NCBI GenBank assembly: GCA_029339505.1 | Contig: JAQISU010001239.1 | Location: 2,909,501 to 2,973,500, forward strand | Length of the DNA: 64,000 bases | Direction of reading: 5' to 3' | Origin: Unio delphinus | Taxonomy: Eukaryota; Mollusca; Bivalvia; Unionida; Unionidae | Shown: piece after piece, positions 1 through 14,300 of the stretch | Numbering within the stretch: the first letter of the stretch is position 1 | How the letters are laid out: every line of letters starts with the position of its first letter | Translations under genes and position numbers: made by a program | The notes under the pieces: generated by a model | Database searches by the model: none | Seen by the model: only the letters and a program-made list of their open reading frames with translations | Told to the model about the DNA's origin: nothing

Positions 1-734
1 TCTGAAAAAGTCTGACTATGGGACACAAACTCATCTCAATACAAATGCATGTAAGCTAAATGAAATTGTCTCAGATGAAATTAAAAAACTGACAAGATGG
101 ACAGACAATTTATATGAAAAAGGGGATAACTATTAACAGACAATTATACAGATTCCATTTCTTATGGGTATTATAACTACAAGATGTGCTACATATGAAC
201 TTAGAAGCCTAGCAAATAAACAAGCTTCTGCCTACATGTTTAATCGGTACCTTTCACTCAACTAACCCCATCGATAAATAATTTCTTCTAAAAAATCAAG
301 TTAGCAGACCCATTCTGATATGCCCATCTATTCTGGAGCAATAGCAATAATAACATTTTATTTGCTGCTGTGGTGGCTATTCTGGATGTCTGATCAGCAC
401 CATTTCAATTAGGAACAACTAGATATCATAAAAACTTGTTTAATGAAACTCCTATGTGATATTAAAAACTTCATTATAACAGTTTTATCAATGCACTGTA
501 ATTAACAATCTACGGCAAAATATGCTTACTTTACAAAATAAATAACAATGAAAAATAAGTTCTGTTAAGTAAAATTTTATCTAGATATATTTTATTTTAG
601 TTTCAGATTAAATCATAATAAATGTGATATTCCCTCTTGTATTCAATGGTGAAAAATGTCAATCTACCATCACAGCTATGATGAGCTCAAACTGACGTCT
701 CCCAATTTCAATGAATGTGTGTGTGTGTGTGTAT

Positions 735-1020
735 TGTGTTGTGTGTGTGCAATTAGGATTTTTTATGAAGCTTTAACAATTTTTCAGTCATAAAGCTATA
801 ATATATGCAGTGTGGCAGATATGTAGCATGATGTCCCAGTCAGTCACATTATCCTGACACTAGGCTGACCAGTCCTAACACAAACCTCTTAAACCTGAAC
901 ACCTAGCGAGGTAGCTGTTAGCACCATTTCTGAAAGTCTTTGGTATGACTCAGCCGGGGTTTGAACCCACAACCTCTTGCTTCCAAGGTGGATGCTCTAA
1001 CCACTAGGCCACCAGAGCAG
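735..1020 (-). mobile_element. tRNA-derived SINE, family B, copy 1
   Basis: Read on the minus strand it starts CTGCTCTGGTGGCCTAGTGG, followed by TTAGAGCATCC (A-box-like) and GTGGGTTCAAACCC (B-box-like). A tRNA-unrelated body follows, containing GTCATACCAAAGACTT and a GGTCAGCCTAGTGTCAGGAT segment. Two more copies occur at 30.3 and 52.2 kb in the same orientation. The adjacent (TG)n tract at 717-734 is probably its simple-repeat tail. Confidence 0.8.
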
Positions 1021-1199
1021 TGTGAATACAACTGTATAACACAGAATTGAAGTTTTTATATCCTCATTTATAAATTTATTATTCTTTACTTTTAATATAT
1101 ATTTCCTTTCATTTATCTCTGCCTTAATAACTGGTGATTTTAGAACCCGATACGACCATCTTATTGTAACATCAATTTTGCCATAGAGCAAATGTTGGT

Positions 1200-1275
1200 A
1201 TTAAAATAAGCAGACTCTGATCTGCTCATGCATTATTACTGTAACAGCAGATCAGGTTCTGCATGGTTGTACATT
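1200..1275. mobile_element. F2 fragment
   Basis: 'agactctgatctgctcatgc' and 'cagcagatcaggttctgcat' form one hairpin block. Confidence 0.6.
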
Positions 1276-1359
1276 ATATATCAATAAATGAAACACTTCT
1301 TAGTAAAGCATCAACAAAGGTTACCATCAAGTAAGTCTTCATTTCCAGGATTAACCTAC

Positions 1360-1506
1360 CATCTTTTTTGCTGGGTAGACTATCAAGGGGCAGTACAATT
1401 TTATCCACCGTGTTTGACCACTTTTCACTAGGCTGGTTGCTAGTAGATGGTAATACAACATCATGCTTTGCCTGCCCTGTTTTCTTCACAACTTTTACCT
1501 CTAAAA
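1360..1506 (-). CDS. ADGRL: ADGRL exon 8: GAIN subdomain A/B
   Basis: This 147-bp exon has acceptor ATTATTGCAG and donor AAAGATG|GTAGGT. It encodes (F)LEVKVVKKTGQAKHDVVLP, STSNQPSEKWSNTVDKIVLP and LDSLPSKKD, ending in phase 1. It matches the beta-rich start of latrophilin GAIN subdomain B (LEVTVLNTEGQVQELVFP...). The next family segment (G-V-V-K-V-V-F-I-x-Y-N-N-L and then GPS) is absent from positions 1-1359, so the following exon lies outside the window. Confidence 0.82.
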
Positions 1507-4500
1507 CTGCAATAATGAATGAAAAATATAATTTTGTCCATAGAATTATTTTTCTTTCTTCAAAATATTACTCTATATATGTGATTCCCAAAATTAAAAA
1601 CAGTTTAAGGTCAATGTAGGAATACATATTAGTCATGTGAACAAAAAAAACCATGCAAATAATGTTAAACAGAAAAATTAAGTCCCTTGAGGTACTGATA
1701 CTCTAATGAGCATAGAGAATTTCATGGAATTCAAGATAAGACTATTTCTTCCTTTCAAACTGCTTAATGCTGAAACCATATTTGAAATTCTTTGGTGATA
1801 ACATGATTTTCAATTTAGCTCCTGTGGTGGCCATACTGTCCATCAAATTGGCACCATTTTCTTTTGTGACAAAGTAGACATTGTTAGAAGTCTTTAGGTG
1901 AAACAACATACATGTCATAACGATCATCCATTCAGGAGAAATAGTAACAACAAGAGTTTCAACACTGCCATCAAGGCAGCCATATTGGATGTACAACTGA
2001 CACCACTGTCATGTGAAACCAACCAAGTATCATAAGAAGTCTATTTGTGAAAACCTCATGTTGGTGTACCACTGACACCACTGTCATGTGGAACCAACCA
2101 AGTATCATAAGAAATCTATTTGTGAAAACCTCATGTTGGTGTACCAACCAGCTTGAAGGAGTAGAGATAATGACCAGTAGAGCTAAAAATGAATGAAATC
2201 TATGTCTAGACATTATGATATGCAGTAACTTCCAATATTTCAACATCTTATGCCATCAAATAAAATTCACAGTCTCATTCATTATACACTTCTAAAAGAA
2301 TCATTCATAGCTGTATACATAGAGATAATTTTCGGAATGCCTTAAATTGGTCTTTTAATGAAGCTGCTATTGAAAGAATAATTCAAAAATTACATGCAAT
2401 ATTAATTACCAATACAGTTAACATTAATGTATTAATATACAAAAATTAATATACCTAAAAAAACTATTTTGATATTCAATAAAGATCAAGTTTTAAATCA
2501 TGGATGACATGTAACAAGCTGCAGATGAATGATGATAAAACTGAGGCTATTCTGATCACAACACAAAGACTTTCTCATTCACATCCTTTACCTCAGACAT
2601 TAAATATCAGCAACACCAACATTAAATTCTCACAGTCAGTACGGAACCTAGGCGGTACTCTAGACAGTACTCTCACATTGCACCAACATGTCATGAACAT
2701 ATGCAAGGCTGCATATCTTGAATTGAGACGCATCAGTTCCATTCGTAAATATCTTTCAGTTGATGCCACTAAAACACTTGTGTGTTCATTAGTACTTTCA
2801 AGACTGGACTATTGTAACTCAATTCTGTCTGGTTTGTCACAATATTTACTCCAGAAAAAAAAAGTTCAAAACACAAGCTGCACGGATCATCTTTAGAGTA
2901 TCTCGATCAGAGCACACCTCACCACTGCTCTGTACCCTACATTGGCTATCAATTCGATACAGAATCAAACACAAAATTTGTTCTCTGTGCTATGTTTCAA
3001 TGGCAGACTCCAGTCCAACATACCTATCCAGCCTCACCCATGTGTATACACCAGCTAGATCCTTACGCTCTTCTTCTGATAATCGTATACTCATTGTTCC
3101 CAAGGCGAAAGCAAAGTCATATGGACAACGTTCCTTTGCACACCATGGCTGGGCGACGTGGAACAAATTGCCCATTGAAATTAGACACAAAGACACAGTG
3201 GTCCCTTTTAAGAGTGCTCTTAAGACTCACCTGTTTTGACTGCAGGGACAAATTTAGCGACCTAATCATGTTTTGTATCTTATATGTTCTCAGCATGTTT
3301 TTATGTTTTCCAATTTCATTGTTTTTGTCATTTGTTGTTCTGTAGTGTAGTCATATCATTATTGATGGTGTAAAGCGCTTAGAGCTTCATAAGATTAGGC
3401 GCTATACAAAGTCCTCATTATTATTATTAATTTTACATGCCAGAAAGCTGATTTTAATGTTGGAATTTATATAGTTTTAAGAATGTTGCTATACACAGTC
3501 ACTCTTTCAATGAATACAGTGAAATCCAACCAAATATTTTAGTTTGATTGCAGAAAAATTTAGGAGTTTTGTGAATATCAGACCAGGTGATCATACATAC
3601 AAATGTAATGACATTAACACAAAAGTGAAAAAAGGGATGCAAAATACTATATTATGCCCATCATCTTGCAACAAATATGATTTTATATCCATGTCATTTG
3701 CTTATTCTAACTCAGTGTTCCTATTTCCCAAACAAAAGTATTTTTTAATCAAGTAATATGCCTCCATCACTATACATCCATTGGTCAAAATTTATATAAT
3801 TCATATACAAATGTCATTTTTCTAAGTTCAAGTGTATTGATTCCAATATGGCTTGTAGAAGGAAGATGACTTTCAAAATCTGCCAAAACAACAAATAACA
3901 GGATTTCTCTTAACATCAAATGTGAAGTAGTCTCATTACAATGTAACTTTATGGATTAGGTCAGAGTAAAAAATGGATTTTAGATGTATTATATTAATCT
4001 GTACAATGTCTTACTCAAAAGAGGAGAGCTCTAAGAGAGTTAACTCTTCTAATATGTACATGTCTGTTATTATGAGCTTGCTTATGACATCATCAGTGAG
4101 TGCACTAATTACATATTATTAACATGTGGATGAGCAATTATATTAATTTATCTAGTAAATGTAAAACTAACATATATTATCTCCACTTGATGTCAGTGAA
4201 CCAGGTGTATCCATCATAGCTGCATAATCAAATGCCATCTCCTCCATGCTAATTATCAGTGATGTTACTGCTTTGGACCTCTCAATGCGAGGAATTTCAT
4301 CCCATGAGCCCCGCTGTGACTTTGAGAACAGATTGCTTCCTGATTCAACAACCATCTGAAAGTTATAAATTAAACATATATAGATACGTTTTTGCATTCT
4401 AAAGGAGAACTTTTGTAAAAGATTTTTTTCTAATTGTGCAGAAGTATTTTGAAATAGGAGGGAATATGAAGTACAAAAATGGAGTCTGGGGGTCAAAGCA

Positions 4501-7500
4501 TTATCAAATTTAATACGTAGCTGGATATGATCAAAGCCAAACAAGCTAGGGAAAATCGTAACCCTGATCTATTAGTATTAATGATTAGCAGAAAATGTGC
4601 TTTGCATGCATTCCTGATAAATGAACAAGTGTCCCTTGAAGGGACTGATACTCTACTGGGCAAAAAGAATTACCAGGAATAAGACCACTTCTTCCGATCC
4701 AATTTTCTTGAGCTATTTAAGACCATTTCTTCCTATTTATTACCTGCTCTGGTGGTCATTTCAGTTTGGTACCAAATTGATTCAGGGCCAACAAGACATC
4801 ATAAATAGTTCTCTGATGGAAACTTTTAATTTTGGAGGAGTAAAGAAAACAAGATTTTCAAGATGGCTGCCATGGTGGCCATACAGGATATCAGAAAAAA
4901 CACAACAGAGTGTGACCCCGCTATAACACGGTAGCTAGGAGCCATAAAACCCAACGTGTTATGAACTGAACTGTGTCACAAGCAACCATGTACAGTACCG
5001 ACACATTTGTGGATTTAAATGAGGGTGGGTGGACGTGAAGGGGTTAATAAAACCGGGTGCAAAATGCATGCTTCATTGGCACAATTACCATTTTAAATCA
5101 ATGTATATTAAATGAGAAAAAACACAGTCGCCTTACTAGACACCCTATTGGTGCCATCTTCATTTGGGACTGACTAGATATCGCAAAAAGTCTTCTGGCT
5201 ATAATCATATTCTTTTTCCTCAGAATTATTAGATATAAAGCGATTTTCAAGAAAACCACTGTGCCAGCCATACTGGATATCAAATAAACATTATTTCATT
5301 TACAACCAATTAAATATGACAAGCTTTTCAGTATAAACCCCACAATGACTCAGAAGCAGTGATAACAAGATTATGGTAGCCTTACTGGATTTTCAAACAG
5401 CACTATTTTCATTCAGGATCAGTAATACTATGGGATTAATATATGTGTGCATTTTCATGGCAATCCTCCATATAGTTTTGGAGTATCCAGAACAAACTTG
5501 TGCTAATTGACAGAGAGACAACTTCTGGTCTAGGAAACTGCAGCATTCATGAGATTAACTAAACTCAATCTATACTGTAAGTGCTTGACTTGTACATCAG
5601 TTCTTAATGAAGTGCTTACAGAGCTACATCTGCAATATCAATTTATTAAAAACATTTTACCAACTGCAGTCGCCAAGAATGTACAGCAGCAGACATGCAG
5701 TTTTCAGTACTTGGTGGTAATGTCTCTGGTGTGATGCAATTTTTAGTATTCTGTGGTAATGTCTCTGGTGTGATGCAATTTTTAGTATTCTGTGGTAATG
5801 TCTCTGCCGTTACATGCAGTTTTCAGTATTTGGTGGTAATGTCTCTGCTGTTAAATGCAGTTTTCAGTATTCTGTGGTAATGTCTTTACTGTTACATGCA
5901 GTTTTCAGAAATCTATACATCAAAACACTATCAGTCTACTTTATTAAAAATCTATACATCAATTCACTGCCAGTCTCCTCTTTAAGAAATCTATAAATCA
6001 ATACACTGCTAGTATGCTTAAATTACAATCTAGATATCTGTATAGAGATGTCAAGTTAATCTGAATCTGCATTTGAGTGGGTGATATTCTACTGCATTAC
6101 AGACAATTAATTTGCAATTTAATGTTACATTGTTGGCTTTACCTTGGTGAATGACTTCATCTTTTCCTTGCTTGGATGCTGTCTTTTCATCTGTTTCACA
6201 AGGTCTGGCAGAAGTTTTCTGGCAGTCTTCTTAATGTCACCTGCCCGCAGTTTTCTACTGGATGTATGGATCTTCACCTTCTCAACTGCATCCTCTGCTC
6301 TGCCGGTGCTGTTCAGCTGCACAAATATCATTAATCCAAATAAACAAAACTACCACGATTTTACACAATCTTGATTTTTATGCACTGAAGAGCTTTAGCA
6401 AGCATTTAGGTCACTTGGAATAAAACACTCTCTGTTTAGATGGGATTCTGACAATAAGATATCACAGAAGAATTTTTTTCTACAATATATATACTTGTTT
6501 ATAAATTGTGTCAAATCGCATAAACAACAAAGACCCTGTACTGCAAACATAATTTATCAGCAGATCAGAGTTTGTATAGTTTTAATATTTTGATTACTCT
6601 TAACAATCTGCACAGGTTCTGATTATGCAATGACAAATTTGGGTCTTTGCAATTATGAGTTGGATTTTACTTGTATGCGGATCTATACAGAATCTAGTGT
6701 ATAAATCTTTATCCTGTAAATTGAGACCAAATTCTTTCACAATGACAAAATGAATGATAAAGTACATGTAAAGGATAACTTCAAGACTGGGATTTCCTTC
6801 TTTCAGTGCAAACCATAAGTGATTCTTTTTATCTACAATTTGTTTTTGTTTTTTTTTATTTAATTTTAGTCTTCATTCATGTAAGTGTCCTTTATTTCTG
6901 GCACTGGTGCTCTTAATTCCTAGTTCACACACAATCAAAAAAATTCTTCATGAAATAAACATAAATTTTCATGAAATCTATTTAATGTCTATGCGATCAA
7001 CATAATTTTTCATGAAATCTACTTAACTTTTATGAAATCAACATAATTATTCATAAAATCTACTTAATTTTTATGAAATCAACATAATTATTCATGAAAA
7101 TAAACATCATCTTGCTCTAAGATCAAGGGCCCCATGATTAAATCATACAATGTATGACAATAAAGGTTGAAAGAAAACAAGCCAAAACCTAGTCTGATAT
7201 TTTCATTTCCTTTTCAAACACCATTATTAAACAAATATTAATAGTGCTCCCTGGACCATGGTGATATACATAATGCTTTTCTTCATATATTGCTGTTAAA
7301 TATATGTGAAGGGATAAATTTCAGTCGATCTATTAATTAAACATTAGTTGTGGCCAGCTAGCCATTAGTTGGTTTTATGAAGACACGCCATGTATATAGT
7401 AGATTGCAACCATTGTACTAATTAAATCTTGTTTACTCAGCAATCAGACTGACTGCTAGCGACATTTTAAAGTTTCCTTTCTCATGAAAGTTGTCAGAAT

Positions 7501-10500
7501 TGAGAAAACGCAGAGATTCTGTTACTTAAAAACAAGCATGTCATATTGACCATGACGTAAGCGACTTTTAGAGAAAAGCGGGAGAAAATACGTTTGATTC
7601 TGATTGGTCATGATTAAATAAGGGGTGTGTTTTCACACAAAATTTCATAGGACATAATATCGGCCTAGCAAAATCAGAAGTTAGTCTTGACTTTCTCTGC
7701 AAGAGAGAGAGAAACAGGGGTAGAATTATTTAGTAAGGCTCCGGATGTTTTGAGAAAAATACGTCCGTTAAGAAATCATGGTCCAGAAAAACCCGCCAAA
7801 CTAAGGGAGGGACACACCAAAAACACAAAGGACGGAAATAGCTTTTTTTTTAAAGGAAAATCGTGAAGTTACGATGTACACTTTGGAAAAGGAATTGGGA
7901 AACAGGAATTGCAGTGAACGCATGATACAGTGGACAAGTCCGGAATCAAGTGGAAACATCCATGAGTGCAGAGTATCTAGAGATTGGATGAGACAGCGAC
8001 TTCTTGAAATGACATTGATTGACGGGATCGAGGAATAGCAGGTTATGAAAAAAATTAATCAAGGCATTGACTTCGATGACACCACTCGATCCTATGTAGA
8101 TTTAAAACTATCAGTAATAGATCAGCTAATTTGTTTAAATCTTTTTTAAATTTTATTGTGATTCGGTGAAAGTTGCATTTCTAAACAGCATGTATTCTTA
8201 ATGAAAGGAAGTTTCATAATTGTGTATGTATTTGATTAAATTGTTTGTTTATCTTTACGGGGGCTCATAGTTGTTTGTTCAATATACCTGCTCAGTTTAC
8301 TCTATCTATTCTCATACTCGAATCGGGCAATTATATCGAGGGCTGTCATCTCTTAGATAACAAGTATCAAAAGGGAGTGGGTTATAGTTGTTATTATTAT
8401 TATATGTTGTACAATATCCTTTGATAAAGTGAGACTTAACACTTACCCTTTGACAAGTGGGGCTTATACAATACTATACAAATAACGCTCATAACCCCAA
8501 GTAAACTGACAATTATCATTATAAGAAATTTGGTACATAACTCATTTGGTAGTATTTGACATCAACTAGCAATTATAATAAAGAAAAAGTTGAATACAGT
8601 AAATACGTGAAATATGTTACCCCATATTCTTCAGCAGCAGGCTGATAAAAGTGACCCTAGGCCAGCTGACCCAAAGTAACCCACCAGATAAGTCCCTCAC
8701 AGGGACTGATGCCCTACTGTCAGAAAAGAAATTCCAGGAATTCTAGACAAGACAATTTCTTCTTTTCAATCGCTGAGTGGTGAAACCATCTCTGATATTC
8801 CTGAGCAACAAGATTTCTAATTTGGTCACTGTGGAAGCCATATTGGATTAAGATCAGCACCATCTTCGCTTACAACAAACATAATAAGTTCACTTTCATA
8901 AAAAACCATGACAATATGACCATCCATTCTGGGGGTGCTTTGATTTTCAAAATGGCTGTCATGGCAGCCATATTTGATAAAATAAAAGCATCATTTGCAT
9001 TTATGAACAACTAGGTACAGTGGAACTCCGCTATAACGCGCCACGCCATAACGCGAATTCGGATATAACGCGGTCGTAGCATGGCTCCCGAAATTTCGTA
9101 TATTCATTCACACATGGAGAGAAAAAAATTTGGAGAAAAGTAAAAAAAACAAAACAAGAAATTAACTTCATTTTGGGCATGAGATTAGTTGTGACTTTTA
9201 AAATAATATGATCGTAGCATGGTTCCTGAAATTTGAAATTCATTTACGTGTATTTTTATCAGACCGTGAAAATATTTGTTTAACGTACGAGAAATAGTGT
9301 GTAAAACGTTTAATTTGGTGGAAGAATTCGCGTATGACTTTTAATAATAAACGATCGGAACTTAACAATTTATCCAGGTTCTTTAAGTGATTTTGGAGAA
9401 GTGATCATGTATGAATTCTAAAATAATACGATATATATAACGTACGAGAAATAGTGTGCACAACGCTTGGCTTCTGAAATTTATCAATTTGAACAGGTTG
9501 TGATGAAGCTCCGTATTCTACTCTAGAAGAGAAAACTGGTTTCATTAGGTTTTTGAATTGTTAAGCCGAAGTAAACATTATCGGAAGTGTTACTTATTAC
9601 GGATCCATGAGTAAAGTCAGTAAATCGTCTTTGTGATTGTCTTCCATGAATTCTGTATACAGTCGTTGCTCAAACAATAGCCGACATGGGCTTCTTATTT
9701 AACCGCAATCACAGCCAAGCCACAGACAAAGCTGTGGTTGATACAAGAGTCGCACAATTTAATAAACATCAAAGGACGAAAGCCGCCAACATGTACGCTG
9801 TGCTTGGCGGTGTGATCAAACAACAAACAGTTGAAAGTAAATAATATCCACTTCATTATCTGTAAATTAAAAGGATATGAAATTGTACATCCGTTCAGCT
9901 TAAATCTGAAATAAAAGTTATTTGCACGCTGAAATCATGCGTTGATTGTTAATTATTCTTGCAGTTGTCGCATATGATAAAATTTTAGCAGTATGAAATT
10001 TGTACAGACACCGTATGTAGCAGACCCGGGAATAGCTGCATGCAATGACCGTACGATATCAGACGGCAAGTAAATGGTTTCAATATTTTGTTCATCCTAT
10101 ATTTTACACGACGAATTCAGACTATTACAAAATTATTGAATATTTTAAATATGTACTATTTTCAACGAAATTACATCCATTATGGATGAACTGCATGCCA
10201 CGACGGCACGGTAGCATACGGTGTTGATACACTTTTCATGATATAGCGATAGTCTGGTATTATCGGTCAATCTGTATTATCGTTCAAACAAATAAAAATT
10301 AGTAAATGTTTTTAATGCACAGTAATAACCTATAAATATATTATCCATCGATTATTTTGAATATATCTTAATTAATGCATTTCAGTTAATATTCATCTGA
10401 TGATAAGCCGATTTTTGATCATTGCACATGTATACACGTATATGTTCTCGGAAAAAAGTTAAATATTGTAAAACCCCGCATTAACGTGACCCCGCTTTTA

Positions 10501-11294
10501 ACGCGATCCGATTTTATGGACCCCGATCATCGCGTTATAACATTGTTCCACTGTATAATAAGAAGTCTTTGGCAAAAGCGTGTCAATATAACCATCAATC
10601 CTGAATAAGTAATGAAAAGATTTTCAAAATGGACACCACTCTACTGGATGTCTGATCAGCATAATTTTTAATAAGGACCAGCTAGGTGCCATCTGGAAAT
10701 CTAGGACCTGCTAGTGATCATAAGAAATCTTTTAATTGTTACTTTTACTGGCAATAAGATATCAACCTGAATTTGCTTCTCTGCCGTTATCTTTTGCCAT
10801 CTTAATGTCAGTAGTAATACAAGTCAATAACAAAACCCCGACATCCAAGGAACATATAGCAGTTGGGATGATTTGATTACTTACCTCTTTGTAGGGATTC
10901 AAGTTACCAGTAAGTACTTTATCAGAAGAAATGTTGATATGATGTATTTTAAAGCAATGATAATTGGAGATTTTTTATCTGAAAACCCCAATATGTGTCA
11001 ACTTATGAGGGGTAAATTTGTTATGTTTTGCACTAATATGCTAGTTGCATTAGAGACGCTGCCACCTGGAGTACTTTTGAGCAATGCATTGGTGCCAATG
11101 GATTCTGGCTGTGAAAAAGCAGGTGACCACTGGTCAAGAGGGTCATTCAAGAGGAGGAACTACTGTCAATACTGATAAAACTGGTAAGAAGAAAAAAATT
11201 AATTGCATACCATCTCATCCATCCAGGAAGAAACACAGTCTGACAAATTTGGCTGTCCAATCCAATTCATGCCACATTTCCATTGAGCAGTGCC

Positions 11295-11333
<39 letters not shown>

Positions 11334-14300
11334 TTATTATTACAATTCAGGAACATTTAAACATTTTTGTCATTATATTTAACTCAAATTTAAAAAATTT
11401 TTAAAAAAAAATAATTTCAGAGTTGTCACATCAGATTGCTGTTTTACATAATGTTTACAAATAGTTACTCATTTCATGTGAAAATTTATAACAGTTTATC
11501 TGTGTGTCATGGCAATGAAAAGAATTTACCTATATAAAACAAGTTTGCATGTATTGTCTTGTTCAAAATCAACAGATATGATTGAAGAAATTTTAGGTCT
11601 GACTTGAATCCTGACCAATCAAACATCAAACAATTTACCTAACATTCCATCTGGACAGGGCTTATGTACTGTAGTGCCCTTTATAGTATCTGGCCATTGA
11701 ATACCCTGAGCCACTGTAGCCCTACAATAACCAACGCGATGACCTGGCATGCGGATTTCTCCTGGTTCTGATGATGCAGCGGTGGAGATAGGTTGCTTGT
11801 CAGTGATGATTTGGTGATGGGTCAACAGTTCTGTAATCCTGCTACTGGTGCTGCTGAATTGTGTTGGGGCAGCTGTCACATACATCAAAGACAAAAAAAT
11901 ATACAAAAACTAATACAGGCAAGACATGTACTAATTGTATTAGTCATGTGTTTATGAATAGTAACATCACTAATACATGTACTAATTGTATTAGTCATGT
12001 GTTTATGAATAGTAACATCACGACATGTACTAATTGTATTAGTCATGTGTTTATGAATAGTAACATCAGGACATGTACTAATTGTATTAGTCATGTGTTT
12101 ATGAATAGTAACATCACGACATGTACTAATTGTATTAGTCATGTGTTTATGAATAGTAACATCACTAATACTTACTTAAACAATGGTCATGACCCTCTAA
12201 AATCTTTGAAACTTTTCGAAAAATGAACATGGCCTTGGTGATTCTAGTGCATGACCTTACACCAAATTTTGGGTTCTTTTATGAAATCAACATAATTTTT
12301 CTAAGAGTTAATCAGAAATGAAATTCCTGATGGACAGGATGAGATGTAACATGATGGGAATTGTAAGGCTATAAAGCCACAAAATTGTTTCAAGAGCCAC
12401 CCCACCCCCCAATTATAAAAAATGCGAGCAAGACAAAAAGTACAAAAAATTAAAAATCTTCTTCTGCTCAATCTCATTAGAATTTATTATATACATATAT
12501 GTAGAGAAAAAAATTGATAATCACCCAATTTTTTTTATATTCTTACCACTCATGGAATGAAGTAAGAGAAGATACAATTTTGAGCTCAATTTTGTGAGTG
12601 CATGACACAGACAGAAAAGGATGCCGAGAAGAAACGAAAATATTGGGGGCATGAGAAAGGTACAAAAATAAAAATTATTTTATAATCTCTTTTTCATATC
12701 ATGGATGAAATTTAGATTTGCTTCATAAAAAGATACAAGTTTATGGGACTAATACTCTGATGGTCACTTCTTTTACACAATTTATTCCAAGAGTCCTCTG
12801 ATGTACTCAGCCTGTCACATGTTTTTCAAGAGTCCTCCAACAGGACTAGTACTCTGCTGGGATTAATACTCTGCTGGTCACAAAGAATTTGAAGGAACAC
12901 ATAATATGTCCATTTCATCCCTCTTTTTAAATTGTTTTAAACTACCCAGTATTGAAACCATTCTTGAGAACTCTTGCAAAATTTGGCAACAAAAAGATTT
13001 TCCTTAATGTTTAAGTTGCTATGTTCACACAAGACATGCAATATAAAACCCTTTGTCCAAATCTCTGACCTTGACACCTTAAGTCATAAAGAGAAGATCT
13101 CTTTCATCATCTTGTATAGACATATACCCACATGTTAAGTTCACTTAAAGCCATAATCAATATTTTTTTTTCTTCACAACTTTTTATTACTGTAACCTAA
13201 AAGGAAAAATTGAACAAATACTAAGTGATCAACACCTGGTTCTTGGTGATCAGTGCCTGGTATCAGGTGCTAGCTGCCCAGTGCCCAATAACATAAACAA
13301 GGCAAATGTCACCTGAGACACCACCTGGTGACTTTCAGGTGACCAGTGTCAAAAGCCCACTGCCCCAAACCCAATACCTGGTGACAGACCTTTATCTGTC
13401 ACTGACACAATTCACAGTGCCAGGTGACAGCAAGTTGATGCCCAGTGATAGATCTTCACTGAATCTCACCTGACACCCAACAGCTGATTGCAGGTCAATC
13501 ACCAGTCTGATGATGTCACTTTTCTAGAGAGCCTGCTCATAGAACTCAACTCTAAGAATGATATCTAGAAAATTCAAGGGCTTCAAGTGCAAGACAATGA
13601 CCATGTTTCCCTTGCATCTCAAACAAAGTGTGCATTATTCGGGACTAGCAAATTCCCTATGCTACAAAATGCCAAGAATCTCTCACTCAGAGATCTCTGC
13701 ATAGTGAATATATATGTATGAAATATGATTTTATGCTACCAAAGGTTAGTTTGAAAAATATAAAACTTAAATTGCATAAAATAAAAACTTAAAAAATAAA
13801 TGTAAATGAAGTGGAACCAGATAAAATATAAATGTAAAGACGTTAAAATTCTGTAAAATGAATATAAATTAAAATTATAAAGTTAACCAATAAAAAATAA
13901 TCTTAAAAAAAATTCATGGCCAAAATTTATCATATAAGCTGCATTGGCTCAAAAATTCACATTTTTTTGGGGGTAGTATGTCATGATGAACTTTCTTTAT
14001 GTAGTTAGCATCAAAATTCTTCTGCCTCAATGACCTGAAGTTCAAACAATCCAGATGGCGGAAGCATGCAAATTCCAAACTCCAGGCAACTCTGTTGCTG
14101 AAACTATTAACTTCCCTGCATAAGAAAATACCCTTGCCCCTTCCAGCGATATTTGGGAATTCTCAATAAAAGAAGATGAGAAAAGAAGGAACATTCTTCC
14201 TGGCCCTACAGGTTCAGCAAACACTTACCCGTACTGGGCGATGAACAATAAATGTGGTAACTATCTCATGCACACATGCCACAGACACAAGACAGATAGT

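Larger units (their letters stand above)
1..1359. other. ADGRL intron 8 (partial), noncoding
   Basis: No exon was recognised. The stretch holds an F3 fragment (about 330-450, 'tctggatgtctgatcagcacc'), a (TG)n tract at 717-734, a minus-strand tRNA-type SINE (about 735-1020) and a palindromic F2 fragment (1200-1275). Positions 1-330 and 460-715 show nothing recognisable. Confidence 0.6.
1507..4171. other. ADGRL intron 7, noncoding
   Basis: It contains an F3 block (about 1681-2180) with an internal tandem duplication near 2000-2150, and a truncated LINE (2497-3432). Between 2280-2490 and 3433-4171 I see only AT-rich sequence. Confidence 0.6.
6317..11210. other. ADGRL intron 5, noncoding content
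   Basis: It holds an F2 copy (6520-6720), a 40-bp tandem repeat, the 7.4-8.4 kb island, F3 split by the pogo-like element, and 10746-11210 with no recognised repeat. 7106-7440 and 8360-8690 show nothing recognisable apart from short AT-rich tracts. Confidence 0.6.

Noticed and set aside
10873..11299. Plus-strand frames with a GTAAGA donor-like site at about 11184, and a minus-strand GTAAGT near 10880
   Set aside because: The only supported exon here is the minus-strand 11211-11293; frames upstream of the 10880 donor contain stops in the needed phase.
11861..12226. Open frames on both strands with 16-residue repeats
   Set aside because: Product of a five-copy 48-bp repeat; no splice or protein signal.
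14042..14224. 60-residue minus-strand frame preceded by a pyrimidine-rich tract
   Set aside because: No donor before its stop, no domain, phase does not fit the receptor.
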